A DNA stretch of 64,000 bases from OCS155 cluster bacterium AG-349-E07. GTDB lineage: Bacteria; Actinomycetota; Acidimicrobiia; Actinomarinales; Actinomarinaceae. The first letter of the stretch is position 1; every line of letters starts with the position of its first letter. Below are positions 17,370-25,607 of the stretch, in pieces. The stretch is from positions 163,452 through 227,451 of the forward strand of contig QCCZ01000001.1 in the NCBI GenBank assembly GCA_003281085.1. Direction: 5' to 3'. A program made the position numbers and the translations under genes. A model generated the notes under the pieces. The model saw only the letters and a list, made by a program, of their open reading frames with translations. It searched no databases and was not told the DNA's origin.

Positions 17370-18140
17370 TTACTGTCCAAATCTTCTTTCTCTTTGTGCG
17401 TACTCTCTTAAGCACCTCAAAAAATCAATCTTTCTAAATTCTGGCCAATATACGTCTTGAAAAATAACTTCTGAATAAGCGCTTTGCCAAAGCAAGAAGC
17501 CAGAAAGTCTAGATTCTCCACTAGTTCTTATTATCAAATCTATATCAGGGGCTTCAGGAGAATAAAGGTGTTGTCTTAACTGTTCATCAGTAACGTTTTC
17601 GATCAATCTGTCAAAATCGTTTTCTTGATTCCTGTTTTCGTCGATTAGTCCTTTAATAGCATCTAAAATTTCTTGTCTACCCCCGTATCCAAGTGCAATT
17701 GTTAAAGTCTTCTGGCCACCTCCTCTGACTTCCTCAAGTTGTTCAATGGTTGTCTGTAAGAATTCTGGAAGAAGATCTGTGCTTCCAATAAATTCAATTT
17801 TAAAATTATCAACAACGTCATCAATTAATAAATCTTCAAATAGCTCATTTAGTATCTCAAAATATGGTTCTAGTTCTTCTTTAGGCCTTGCTAAATTTTC
17901 TCTAGATAACAGCCAGCTGGTTATGTAGTCAATCCCTACATCATCACACCACGCTAAACACTCTTTAAGTCTGGTCATTCCAATTTTATAAGATACTTCG
18001 AAACTTAAGAGACCTTCTTTCCTTGCGTATCTTCTGTGACCATCATGAATTAGTCCTATATGTTTGGGAAGGTTTTCTTTTTTGAGTCTATTTTGTAGAC
18101 GATTTTCATAGATTGAATAAATTAATTTTGGTGATGACAT
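17370..18140 (-). CDS. cis-Prenyltransferase, short-chain (Z-FPP synthase, Rv1086-like)
   Basis: 256 residues. The active-site aspartate is in PKHIGLIHDGHRRYARKEG; the DGN of most UppS proteins is DGH here. The C-terminus DLIIRTSGESRLSGFLLWQS, then a WPEF motif and REYAQRERRFG, closely follows the actinobacterial Rv1086 (Z,E-farnesyl diphosphate synthase) pattern rather than long-chain UppS. It would condense isopentenyl diphosphate with geranyl diphosphate, feeding polyprenyl carriers for wall synthesis. It starts 4 nt after pepP. A long-chain UppS is not in the window; this gene could instead be the only one, so chain length is unproven. Confidence 0.85.
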   Translation of the reverse strand: MSSPKLIYSIYENRLQNRLKKENLPKHIGLIHDGHRRYARKEGLLSFEVSYKIGMTRLKECLAWCDDVGIDYITSWLLSRENLARPKEELEPYFEILNELFEDLLIDDVVDNFKIEFIGSTDLLPEFLQTTIEQLEEVRGGGQKTLTIALGYGGRQEILDAIKGLIDENRNQENDFDRLIENVTDEQLRQHLYSPEAPDIDLIIRTSGESRLSGFLLWQSAYSEVIFQDVYWPEFRKIDFLRCLREYAQRERRFGQ

Positions 18141-18144
18141 TTGC

Positions 18145-19566
18145 TTATGAAGTAATAGCTTCTATTTCCTCAATAGTTTTTGGAGCTTTTTCGGTCATGT
18201 TTACTGGTCCGTCATTAGTGCAGATAATATCGTCTTCTATCCTAACTCCTATACCCAGAAGTTCTTTCGGAATTTCATGCTTAATAGTTTTTGCATTGCT
18301 AATTTCCTCTTTTTCCAGAATTGTTGCTTTTTCCATACCGAGCAGTTTTCTTCTTTCTCTAATTTTTTTTGGATCTCGTTCAATTAGTGGAAATTCAATT
18401 ACAGGTTTTGTTGGACGAACATAAATTCCCGGTTCAACTGTAGTCACCATTCCATCTTTGAATTGTCTAGGTTGACCGTCAACCTCTGTACTTCCAGCAT
18501 CATGTACATCAAGTCCAAGCCAGTGGCCTGTGCCGTGCATAAAAAATTCAAAAAAGTGCATCATTGAAATTGTTTCATCTAACCTTAGAGGGACTAGACC
18601 TAAATTCACCATTGATTCGGATAAGGATTTTATAGTATCTTCGTGTAAATTTTTCATAGAGTTGCCGACAACAACTCCCTCTATTCCTAGATTCTGAGCT
18701 TTTAATACTTCGTTATATATATCTTTTTGTGGTGAAGAGAATTTCTTGTGTATTGGAAATGTCCTAGTTACATCTGAGGAGTACATTCCGTACTCTGCTG
18801 CTGCATCAATTAAAAGGAGTTCTCCTTCATTAAGAATTTCTCTATTTGTTGAATAATGAAGAATACAAGAGTTATCACCGCCTGCAACAATTGATGGGTA
18901 TCCCAATCTTTCTGCTCCATTGTCATAAAATACTTTTTCCATTTCGGCGGCAATCTGATATTCATATTTTCCTGGCTCAGTGTGTTTCATAGCTTCAATA
19001 TGACCTAATACTGTTATGTCACAGGCTGTTTTTAATAGCTCCAATTCGCCATTATTTTTAATTAATCGTAATTCTGAAATCAAAGGAGACAATGAATGTA
19101 GAGTTGCTTTACTAAACTCAGATCCTCTCTGATCATAAGGAATAGCGTGGGCTAAGCCGTCTCTGTCATATTTTTCAAAAAATGGAGAAGAATAATCGCA
19201 ATATACATCTGTTACACCCTCAAGGAGGTTTCCAAGTTCTTTTTGGTAATCATTAAATGAATAAGCTTTTGTTGCATTATATTTTTCTAATGCACCCTCC
19301 TGCCCAATTCTTTTTCCATCCCATGTTTCCATTTCTTCATTGCGATCCTGAACAAATAGATGCAGTTCGGGCGTTGAGTCTTTAATTACAATAACAGCGT
19401 GAGCTTCAGGCTCAGGCCATTCAGTTAAGTAGTAGAAATTTGAATCTTGTCTGAACGGATACCAAGTGTCGTTATTTCTGTATGTAATTTTTCCACTATG
19501 TATTAGGACTGCGCCATTTCCAATTTGTTGTGCTAAATGTCTTCTTGCGTTGGTAGAATTATTCAT
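18145..19566 (-). CDS. pepP: Xaa-Pro aminopeptidase (aminopeptidase P)
   Basis: 473 residues. The N-terminal AMP_N domain (RHLAQQIGNGAVLIHSG, FRQDSNFYYLTEWPEPEA) precedes a pita-bread catalytic domain with metal ligands in LIDAAAEYGMYSSDVTRTFP (two Asp), HGTGHWLGLDVHD (His), VTTVEPGIY (Glu) and GVRIEDDI (Glu). It removes N-terminal residues before proline using two Mn or Co ions in the cytosol. Length matches E. coli PepP (441) with a longer C-terminus. Second part of the operon with the esterase upstream. Confidence 0.94.
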   Translation of the reverse strand: MNNSTNARRHLAQQIGNGAVLIHSGKITYRNNDTWYPFRQDSNFYYLTEWPEPEAHAVIVIKDSTPELHLFVQDRNEEMETWDGKRIGQEGALEKYNATKAYSFNDYQKELGNLLEGVTDVYCDYSSPFFEKYDRDGLAHAIPYDQRGSEFSKATLHSLSPLISELRLIKNNGELELLKTACDITVLGHIEAMKHTEPGKYEYQIAAEMEKVFYDNGAERLGYPSIVAGGDNSCILHYSTNREILNEGELLLIDAAAEYGMYSSDVTRTFPIHKKFSSPQKDIYNEVLKAQNLGIEGVVVGNSMKNLHEDTIKSLSESMVNLGLVPLRLDETISMMHFFEFFMHGTGHWLGLDVHDAGSTEVDGQPRQFKDGMVTTVEPGIYVRPTKPVIEFPLIERDPKKIRERRKLLGMEKATILEKEEISNAKTIKHEIPKELLGIGVRIEDDIICTNDGPVNMTEKAPKTIEEIEAITS

Positions 19567-19611
19567 CTATTGAATAAGAATAATGTACAACAGTCCCAAA
19601 TTGCTAGTGTT

Positions 19612-20418
19612 TTATGTAGAAATCAAGAATTTATCTAATACTTGGTTCCATGAATTTTCATTATGCTTCCCGTTTGGTAGCTGAATAAAGTTTGTCTTAA
19701 TATTATTTTCTTTGATAGTTTCATTAATTTTTTTTACACCAGAAACGTAGAAGTCATTGTTGTTTTTGTAATCTAAACCCCATTCAGCAGGTTTGATACT
19801 GTTTGCTTTATCTTCAAAAATTTCACCTTCTTTAGAACCAACTGAGATGTTACATATAACTTTTTTATTGAGGTTCTTTAGGTCATTTATAAAATTTGTA
19901 TATCCATACCAAAATGCAGGAGAAAATGAAATAACATTATCAAAGGTGGGGTATAAAATTGATGTTTTTATTGACATTAGACCTCCCATTGATGATCCCA
20001 TAACAATCCTTTTAGTCGAGCTAAATTCAACATCATAATCAGCTAAGACTATAGGTAAGTACTGTTCAACAATTGATTGTATATGACTGATTGCATGGTT
20101 GTTATTTCTATTTGGTTGATAAGGATTGTATTGTTTTTTTCTGTTTTTATTTGATGTAACACCCATGACGAAGTATCCATTTTCGCTATTGTTTTCATGC
20201 TTTAAAAGCAATTCCTCAAGGTTGAACGAGTAACCAAATGCACTTTCTGAGTCTAAAAAAAGATTCTCTGCATCAAAAGAAAGAATAAAATGCGTTATTC
20301 TTCTAAATTTTGGAAATCTTACAATAAAACAATTGGAGTCTTCTATGTCAATATCAACAACAGGTTGGCTTATAAAAATATTATCAAAAGTATTCTTATA
20401 TTTTGAAAATAAGAGCAT
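19612..20418 (-). CDS. Esterase, enterochelin esterase-like alpha/beta hydrolase
   Basis: 268 residues of the putative-esterase (Fes/antigen 85 type) family. The nucleophile elbow is VMGSSMGGLMS, followed by the family's VISFSPAFWYG; the catalytic His is probably in LPNGKHNENSW near the C-terminus. There is no signal peptide, so a cytosolic enzyme is expected. The natural ester is unknown. It begins 4 nt after argR's stop and precedes pepP. Confidence 0.75.
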   Translation of the reverse strand: MLLFSKYKNTFDNIFISQPVVDIDIEDSNCFIVRFPKFRRITHFILSFDAENLFLDSESAFGYSFNLEELLLKHENNSENGYFVMGVTSNKNRKKQYNPYQPNRNNNHAISHIQSIVEQYLPIVLADYDVEFSSTKRIVMGSSMGGLMSIKTSILYPTFDNVISFSPAFWYGYTNFINDLKNLNKKVICNISVGSKEGEIFEDKANSIKPAEWGLDYKNNNDFYVSGVKKINETIKENNIKTNFIQLPNGKHNENSWNQVLDKFLIST

Positions 20419-20422
20419 TCAG

Positions 20423-20884
20423 TTAGTTTATATTGTTCTCAATAGTGTTTGCTACGTCTTTAGCTATCTTTTCATTTGGAGTGATTATTAAAACTACATT
20501 GTCTCCAGCAATTGATGCAACTATACCTTCAATATGCAAGTTATCAATTGACTCAGCGATTACTTGGGCAGCAGCAGTAGTTGTCTTAACAACAACTTGG
20601 TTAGAAACTGGCTCTATTTCTAAAACAAAGTCTTGAAGTGCTCTTTTGGCTATTTTGTATTGAGCGTTATTATCTTGATTTTTTGGTAACAAGTAAACCA
20701 ACCTACCATTTTTTAATCTTTTCTTTATAGCTCCAAGCTCATTTAAGTCTCTTGACAGAGTGGCTTGCGTAATAACTGTCCCATTCTTTTTAAGCATGCC
20801 TTTAAGTTGATTCTGTGATGAAACATTTCCAGAATCAATAAAGTCAGCAATCAGCTTTTGTCTTTGAATAGTTGCTTTTGTCAT
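20423..20884 (-). CDS. argR: Arginine repressor
   Basis: 153 residues from ATG 20884. The N-terminal winged helix (RQKLIADFIDSGNVSSQNQL, then ITQATLSRDLNELGAIKKRL) is the ArgR DNA-binding domain. The C-terminal hexamer domain has the arginine-binding pattern GIVASIAGDNVVLIITP, with Asp in the usual place. I prefer ATG 20884 to the upstream in-frame ATG at 20920 because the ArgR domain begins there and the extension is formed by a palindromic, AT-rich operator-like sequence. It controls arginine synthesis; no arg genes are in the window. Confidence 0.9.
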   Translation of the reverse strand: MTKATIQRQKLIADFIDSGNVSSQNQLKGMLKKNGTVITQATLSRDLNELGAIKKRLKNGRLVYLLPKNQDNNAQYKIAKRALQDFVLEIEPVSNQVVVKTTTAAAQVIAESIDNLHIEGIVASIAGDNVVLIITPNEKIAKDVANTIENNIN

Positions 20885-20887
20885 ATT

Positions 20888-20917
20888 TATAAATATACAT
20901 TTGTTTGTATATTTATA
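20888..20917. promoter_or_regulatory. Perfect 11-bp inverted repeat before argR
   Basis: TATAAATATAC, 8-nt spacer, GTATATTTATA ends 3 bp upstream of the argR ATG and fills the 36-bp gap to the CCA-enzyme gene. It could be an ArgR autoregulatory operator, or an RNA hairpin that controls argR translation. It does not match the E. coli ARG box closely. Confidence 0.55.
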
Positions 20918-20920
20918 CAA

Positions 20921-22294
20921 TTATAAATTTTTATATGTTTCCTCAGCAAGTTTTAAAGCATCTTCTTTGGATACCTCACCGTCGTTGATCCTTTGTTCAT
21001 ATAGGGCTTTCATAATAACTCCAACTTTAGGTCCAGGTTGAATGTTGAAATGTTCCATAATCTCATCTCCTGATAAGGCTGGTCTAATTTTGGATAGCTC
21101 TTCTTTAGCTTTAACTTCTTCTATCCTTTTTTCCATTTCATCAAGGTTTTCGTATATCTCTTTTGCTTTTATTTTGTTTTTTGTAGTTACATCCGCTCTT
21201 ACTAGTTCATTTAAATCCTCAAGCATATGTCCAGCATCAACAATGTATCTTCTCACTGCTGAATCTGTCCATCCCATCTTGAAAGTGTGGGGGCGTAAGT
21301 GCTGTTCAACAAGTAGCGCTATATCTTCAATTGTTTTGTTATCATACTTCAATCCCTTTAATATTTTTTTTGTCATCCTTGCGCCCACTACTTCGTGGTG
21401 CCTAAAGTGTACTTTTCCATTTTCTATTCCTTTAGTGTTTGGTTTAGCAATATCATGTAAAAGAGCTCCCATTCTAAGTGTGAGTTTTGGTGGTACCCCA
21501 TCTAAAACTGCTAGTGTATGTTCATAAACATCTTTGTGGTGGTGTTTTGGATCCACTTCTATTTTAAGTTCATTTATTTCTGGAATAATATATAAACTCA
21601 GACCGCTCTCAACTAAAGTTCGAATGCCCATTGATGGGCTTTTGCCAACTAAAAGTTTATTTATCTCATCTCTGATTCTCTCTTTTGTTATTATTTTTAT
21701 TCGTTCTATATTTTCTTTCATTGCTATATAGGTTTCATTGTCTGGTGAAAATCCGTGTGTGCTTGCAAATCTGCATACTCTTAACATTCTTAAAGGATCA
21801 TCAGAAAAGGAGATGATTGGATCATCTGGTGTTGATATAGTTCCAGATGCAAGGTCTTTTAAACCTGAAAATGGGTCTATTAATTCATTAGTTTCTAATG
21901 AATAGGCAATGGAATTTATTGTAAAGTCTCTTCTCGATAAATCTGTAACAAGATCAGAAGCTTTTTCTATTTCAGGGTTTCTTGAATCTGTTTCATAAGT
22001 GTCTTTCCTAAAAGTAGTTATATGCACTTCCCTTTCTTGGTCATAAAGTTCAATTGTCCCAAAAGCTTTACCTACCTCAGTTGTTTTGTAATTATTTTTT
22101 TTAAGCAATTCGATTGACTCTTCTGGGGTGGCGTTAGTTGTAAAGTCGAAATCGTTTGTCGGGATGTCTAGTATTCCATCCCTTACTGCACCTCCAACAA
22201 GATATAACTCAAAACCATTACCGTGATACAAGGAAGAAAGAGTGCTTAAAAAGCTATTATTCTCAACTAATTTTAATAGTGTAATTGGTACCAT
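20921..22294 (-). CDS. cca: CCA-adding tRNA nucleotidyltransferase with HD domain
   Basis: 457 residues. The nucleotidyltransferase core has LVGGAVRDGILD and NDFDFTTNATPEE with the two catalytic Asp, then RRDFTINSIAY, FSDDPLRMLRVCRFAS and the conserved head/neck helices. The C-terminal half holds an HD domain (HHKDVYEHTLAVLD, ALLHDIAKP). It adds or repairs the 3' CCA of tRNAs; the tRNA-Ile gene in this window lacks an encoded CCA, which fits. Actinobacterial homologues are often listed as PcnB-like. It diverges from the Nudix gene with 37 bp between, echoing mycobacterial gene order near the origin. Confidence 0.93.
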   Translation of the reverse strand: MVPITLLKLVENNSFLSTLSSLYHGNGFELYLVGGAVRDGILDIPTNDFDFTTNATPEESIELLKKNNYKTTEVGKAFGTIELYDQEREVHITTFRKDTYETDSRNPEIEKASDLVTDLSRRDFTINSIAYSLETNELIDPFSGLKDLASGTISTPDDPIISFSDDPLRMLRVCRFASTHGFSPDNETYIAMKENIERIKIITKERIRDEINKLLVGKSPSMGIRTLVESGLSLYIIPEINELKIEVDPKHHHKDVYEHTLAVLDGVPPKLTLRMGALLHDIAKPNTKGIENGKVHFRHHEVVGARMTKKILKGLKYDNKTIEDIALLVEQHLRPHTFKMGWTDSAVRRYIVDAGHMLEDLNELVRADVTTKNKIKAKEIYENLDEMEKRIEEVKAKEELSKIRPALSGDEIMEHFNIQPGPKVGVIMKALYEQRINDGEVSKEDALKLAEETYKNL

Positions 22295-22295
22295 A

Positions 22296-22325
22296 TTGAT
22301 AGCTTAGAAGAACTGTGGATACAAT
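22296..22325 (+). promoter_or_regulatory. Leaderless promoter of the Nudix gene
   Basis: TTGATA (22296-22301), an 18-bp spacer, and TACAAT (22320-22325). The -10 box ends 6 nt before the ATG at 22332, so transcription should start at the start codon. The promoter overlaps the 5' end of the divergent cca gene. Confidence 0.72.
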
Positions 22326-22331
22326 AGAAGA

Positions 22332-22757
22332 ATGAATTCAAAAGTAGATTTTGCAGCTGGAGGAATTGTTGTAGATAACAACAAGGTACTACTGGTTAAA
22401 AACAAAAAAAGTGATTATGTAGACGATCCAAAGTCGTTTTGGGGTTTTCCAAAAGGGCACATGAAAGAAGGTGAAACACCAAAAGATGCTGCAAAAAGAG
22501 AAGTGTCTGAGGAAACCGGTTTTATCGTGGAACTGTCTGATGAAAAGCCCTTGGCTGAATCACGATATGAAATATCGATTAATAATGAAAAAGTTAAGAA
22601 AACGGTTTGGTTTTTCAAAATGCATGTTGTGAAGGCGTTTGATAGCGAGCCTGATGATGAAATTGAGGAAGTGGCTTTAGTTGATTATGAAACAGCTGTA
22701 AATCTCGTAACACACGATGAAGATAAGAAAATACTTAAGTATGTATTTAACAGATGA
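22332..22757 (+). CDS. Nudix hydrolase (MutT/Ap4A hydrolase-like)
   Basis: 141 residues with a full Nudix box GHMKEGETPKDAAKREVSEE followed by TGF, matching GX5EX7REUXEEXGU. The preceding WGFPKGH is typical of Ap4A hydrolase and mycobacterial MutT1/MutT4-like enzymes. It should hydrolyse a nucleoside diphosphate-linked substrate in the cytosol. Near-origin actinobacterial Nudix genes occupy the same place next to the CCA enzyme. It overlaps the following GNAT gene by 17 nt. Confidence 0.88.
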   Translation: MNSKVDFAAGGIVVDNNKVLLVKNKKSDYVDDPKSFWGFPKGHMKEGETPKDAAKREVSEETGFIVELSDEKPLAESRYEISINNEKVKKTVWFFKMHVVKAFDSEPDDEIEEVALVDYETAVNLVTHDEDKKILKYVFNR

Positions 22758-23439
22758 GAAAACCAAGCACAGTTCTTGGGTTGGGAGTTACCAAACAAGA
22801 AAATGGAACGATGTTACTTCAATAATTTATTTTGAAAAAGTATATGGTGGGAGGAGTCTTCTAAAAAGAATAAAACTAGAAGCTGAAAATACAGGGCTTA
22901 AATTTAATTCATCAATGGTTCAAGAAAATGAAACCCACAGTTGGTTGTCATCTGGATGGAATGCTGCCGAAAAATTAAATGTTCTGTCAATAAACTTAAG
23001 AAGTTTAGAACTAAAAAATATTGAGCCTTCGCATTGTGAAAATTTTACAAAAAACAATATCGATGAATTAATTGATCTTGATAGATCTATATTTAGCCCT
23101 TATTGGCAAAATTCAAGGGCGGCATTTGTAGAAACTCTTGATAGCTGTAATCAAAACTATTTGTTCAAAGAATATAGCGGAGATAGTCTTATTGGGTATG
23201 CGATTTTGGGAGCAACTAGAAACTTTTCATTCTTACAAAGATTTGGAATTAGTACAGAATATCAACACAATGGTCATGGTTCCAAATTGCTTAATAGTGT
23301 TCTTAACTTTGCCAAAGAAAAAAAATACATAAATATACGTTTAAATACTCAAGAGAATAACGAGGCTGCTAAAGGCCTCTATACAAAACATGGTTTTGAA
23401 TTTACAAAAACTAATTTCATAATCTTAAGTACTAGTTAG
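22741..23439 (+). CDS. GNAT-family N-acetyltransferase
   Basis: About 232 residues if ATG 22741 is used; an in-frame ATG at 22717 would add eight residues and deepen the overlap with the Nudix gene. The acetyl-CoA-binding core is at residues 170-225: LQRFGISTEYQHNGHGSKLL (the Q/RxxGxG/A loop) and NNEAAKGLYTKHGFEF, the classic GNAT end. The first 110 residues are poorly conserved. Substrate unknown. Confidence 0.78.
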   Translation: MYLTDEKTKHSSWVGSYQTRKWNDVTSIIYFEKVYGGRSLLKRIKLEAENTGLKFNSSMVQENETHSWLSSGWNAAEKLNVLSINLRSLELKNIEPSHCENFTKNNIDELIDLDRSIFSPYWQNSRAAFVETLDSCNQNYLFKEYSGDSLIGYAILGATRNFSFLQRFGISTEYQHNGHGSKLLNSVLNFAKEKKYINIRLNTQENNEAAKGLYTKHGFEFTKTNFIILSTS

Positions 23440-23486
23440 ATTTTTAGAACTACATTAATAATTTTTGAACGCTTAATATTAGATAT

Positions 23487-23768
23487 ATGGAACAAGAAGA
23501 TAGTTTTGTAGAATCCGTAGAAAGCTTAATTGAAACTATTAAAAGATTAGTTGTTAAACCTGTAAAAAGAATTGCAGGGTTTGCGTCAATGGGATTTCTG
23601 TTGGTTGTTTTGCTTTTAATGGCTTTGGGATTTCTTATTATTGGAATAATAAAAATTATGCAGGGGCTTGGGTTACTTCTTGGAATTAATCCAACAGGCT
23701 TTGCTTTTGCCTCAATAGGACTACTCTTCTTAATTATGTCTTTAAGAAATTATTGGAGAAAAAAGTAA
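23487..23768 (+). CDS. Small two-helix membrane protein (93 aa)
   Basis: 93 residues: a charged amphipathic N-terminus (about residues 1-30), two membrane helices (about 32-56 and 66-86) and a basic end (RNYWRKK). A TAATAT -10 box (23474-23479) lies 7 nt from the ATG, indicating a leaderless mRNA. It resembles the DUF1469-like/phage-holin-like small membrane proteins of actinobacteria, but I cannot name a family. The stop codon overlaps the trxB ATG (TAATG). Confidence 0.7.
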   Translation: MEQEDSFVESVESLIETIKRLVVKPVKRIAGFASMGFLLVVLLLMALGFLIIGIIKIMQGLGLLLGINPTGFAFASIGLLFLIMSLRNYWRKK

Positions 23769-24682
23769 TGGAAAGTGTAGCAATTATTGGTTCTGGTCCG
23801 GCAGGGTATACTGCAGGAATTTATGCTGGAAGAGCAAGTCTCTCTCCAGTACTTTTTGAAGGTTTAGAATCTGGGGGTCAGTTGATGTTAACCACAGATG
23901 TTGAAAATTATCCAGGTTTTGTCGATGGCATTATGGGTCCTGAATTAATGCAAGTTTTTAAAGGACAAGCTGAAAGGTTTGGAACAGAAATTAAAACAGA
24001 AACAATAGATTCAATAGAAAAACTTGATAATGGTTTTAAACTAACAAGTTCTAAGGGAGAATACCTGTTTAAATCAGTAATAATTGCATCTGGGGCATCA
24101 GCGAGATGGCTTGGAGTAGAAGGTGAAAAAGAATTACAGGGATATGGTGTTTCAGCATGTGCTACTTGTGATGGTTTTTTCTTTAAAGAGAAGATTGTTG
24201 CAGTTGTGGGTGGCGGTGATTCTGCAATGGAAGAGGCACTGTTTTTAACAAAGTTTGCGTCAAAAGTCTATGTAATACACAGAAGAGACCAGTTTAGAGC
24301 AAGCCAAATAATGCAAGACAGGGTACTAAATCATGAACAAATAGAAGTTGTTTGGAACAAAACTGTTGAAAAAATTAATGGTGATGGGAGCGTTTCATCA
24401 ATTGAGTTGAAAGATGTGGAAAACGAAACAACGAGTGAATTAGAGCTTGATGGAGTGTTTATTGCCATAGGTCATGATCCAAATGTAAAATTTTTAGACG
24501 AGCTTGTAGAACTTGATGAAAAAGGATACATAAAAACTGGGTTCACAACGGAGACAAGCACTTCAGTACCTGGTGTGTTTGCAGCTGGCGATGTAGCGGA
24601 TTCTTTATACAGACAAGCAATTACTGCTGCTGGTACCGGGTGTCAAGCAGCAATGGATGTTGAGAGATGGCTTGACCACTAA
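23768..24682 (+). CDS. trxB: Thioredoxin reductase
   Basis: 304 residues. FAD-binding GSGPAGYTAGIYAGRA at the N-terminus, redox-active CATCDGFFF near residue 135, NADPH-binding GGGDSAMEEALFL, and the C-terminal FAD motif GVFAAGDVADSLYRQAITAA. It reduces thioredoxin with NADPH in the cytosol. I start it at ATG 23768, where MESVAIIGSG begins and GGAG lies 9 nt upstream; the earlier in-frame ATG at 23753 lies inside the upstream gene. In actinobacteria trxB normally sits beside cwlM and parB, as here. Confidence 0.95.
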   Translation: MESVAIIGSGPAGYTAGIYAGRASLSPVLFEGLESGGQLMLTTDVENYPGFVDGIMGPELMQVFKGQAERFGTEIKTETIDSIEKLDNGFKLTSSKGEYLFKSVIIASGASARWLGVEGEKELQGYGVSACATCDGFFFKEKIVAVVGGGDSAMEEALFLTKFASKVYVIHRRDQFRASQIMQDRVLNHEQIEVVWNKTVEKINGDGSVSSIELKDVENETTSELELDGVFIAIGHDPNVKFLDELVELDEKGYIKTGFTTETSTSVPGVFAAGDVADSLYRQAITAAGTGCQAAMDVERWLDH

Positions 24683-25607
24683 TTTAAACTTTTCAAAATA
24701 CTTACAAGAACTTTCAAACGAAGAGTTAGATGATATAAATATAAAACTCAATTCATGTGGTTATCCTGGTTCTAAAAACGTTGAAGAGTTAATCAATCTT
24801 GTAGAGTTGTTTATAGAAGATCACAACCTTTCAAAAACTATTACGAAAGAGCATTTATGGCTTGAACTCTTAAACAATGGTTATGTTTTGGGTGATAGGA
24901 TTCTTTTATTATCAAAACCAGTTTTATATGGTTCTGATGTAGAAGAGCTTCAAGAATATCTTTCTAGGTTGGGTTTTTACTCTGAACCGATAAATTCTAC
25001 TTTTGATAATAATGTAAGTAGATCTGTTAAGTTGTTTCAGGAAAATAGAGGATTGTCGGTTGATGGTACGGTAGGCCTAGAAACTGCAACTGAAATTAAA
25101 AAATTACTAAGGCCAACAATGAATACTTCTTTGAATGAGGCTGTAAAAACCTTTAAGGGGAGTTCTAGCAATCTTTCAATCTGTTTCGACATAGAAAACC
25201 GTGGAGATTATAAAGAACAGATAGGTTTATATCAAAAAATAAAAGACTTCTGTAATGAAAACAACTTAAATATTTCTTTTTCTTCAGAAATCACACAAGA
25301 CAATGATGAAGAAAACAGCATCGAGTACGTAAACAAAGTTAATCCCACTTTGTTTTTGAGTTTAAGAAACTCTGTAGATTTAAAAGTAAATTTTTTCCAA
25401 GGTAAACATTCATCAAGTTCAATTGGTGAAAGAATCTCAAGAAAGATTGAATCCTCAATGGGGTTTGTTGCAGAGGGCAGGTCTTTGTCTGTTTTAAAAA
25501 ATACTAAATCTGCCACTTTAGTAATAAATGGTAATTTTTACCAATATGCAATAATCGATTTACTTTCTTGCATTCTTGAGGAATTAAAAGAAATTTATAA
25601 AGATTAA
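24657..25607 (+). CDS. CwlM-like protein with peptidoglycan-binding domain and degenerate amidase
   Basis: 316 residues. A PG_binding_1 domain (residues 83-150: LYGSDVEELQEYLSRLGFYS, GLSVDGTVGLETATEI) precedes a C-terminal region with the outline of an amidase_3 fold (LSICFDIENRGD, VNPTLFLSLRNS, INGNFYQYAIIDLLSCI) but without the His/Glu zinc ligands. Synteny (trxB to parB) matches mycobacterial cwlM, a non-enzymatic regulator of MurA. The N-terminal 80 residues form an extra helical domain. No signal peptide is seen, so a cytosolic regulatory role is plausible. The start overlaps trxB by 26 nt; a TTG at 24672 is an alternative. Identification rests mostly on context. Confidence 0.68.
   Translation: MLRDGLTTNLNFSKYLQELSNEELDDINIKLNSCGYPGSKNVEELINLVELFIEDHNLSKTITKEHLWLELLNNGYVLGDRILLLSKPVLYGSDVEELQEYLSRLGFYSEPINSTFDNNVSRSVKLFQENRGLSVDGTVGLETATEIKKLLRPTMNTSLNEAVKTFKGSSSNLSICFDIENRGDYKEQIGLYQKIKDFCNENNLNISFSSEITQDNDEENSIEYVNKVNPTLFLSLRNSVDLKVNFFQGKHSSSSIGERISRKIESSMGFVAEGRSLSVLKNTKSATLVINGNFYQYAIIDLLSCILEELKEIYKD

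Noticed and set aside
20885-20920. Upstream in-frame ATG (20920) as argR start
   Set aside because: The extension MYKYTNKCIFIN is encoded by the palindrome and is absent from the ArgR family.
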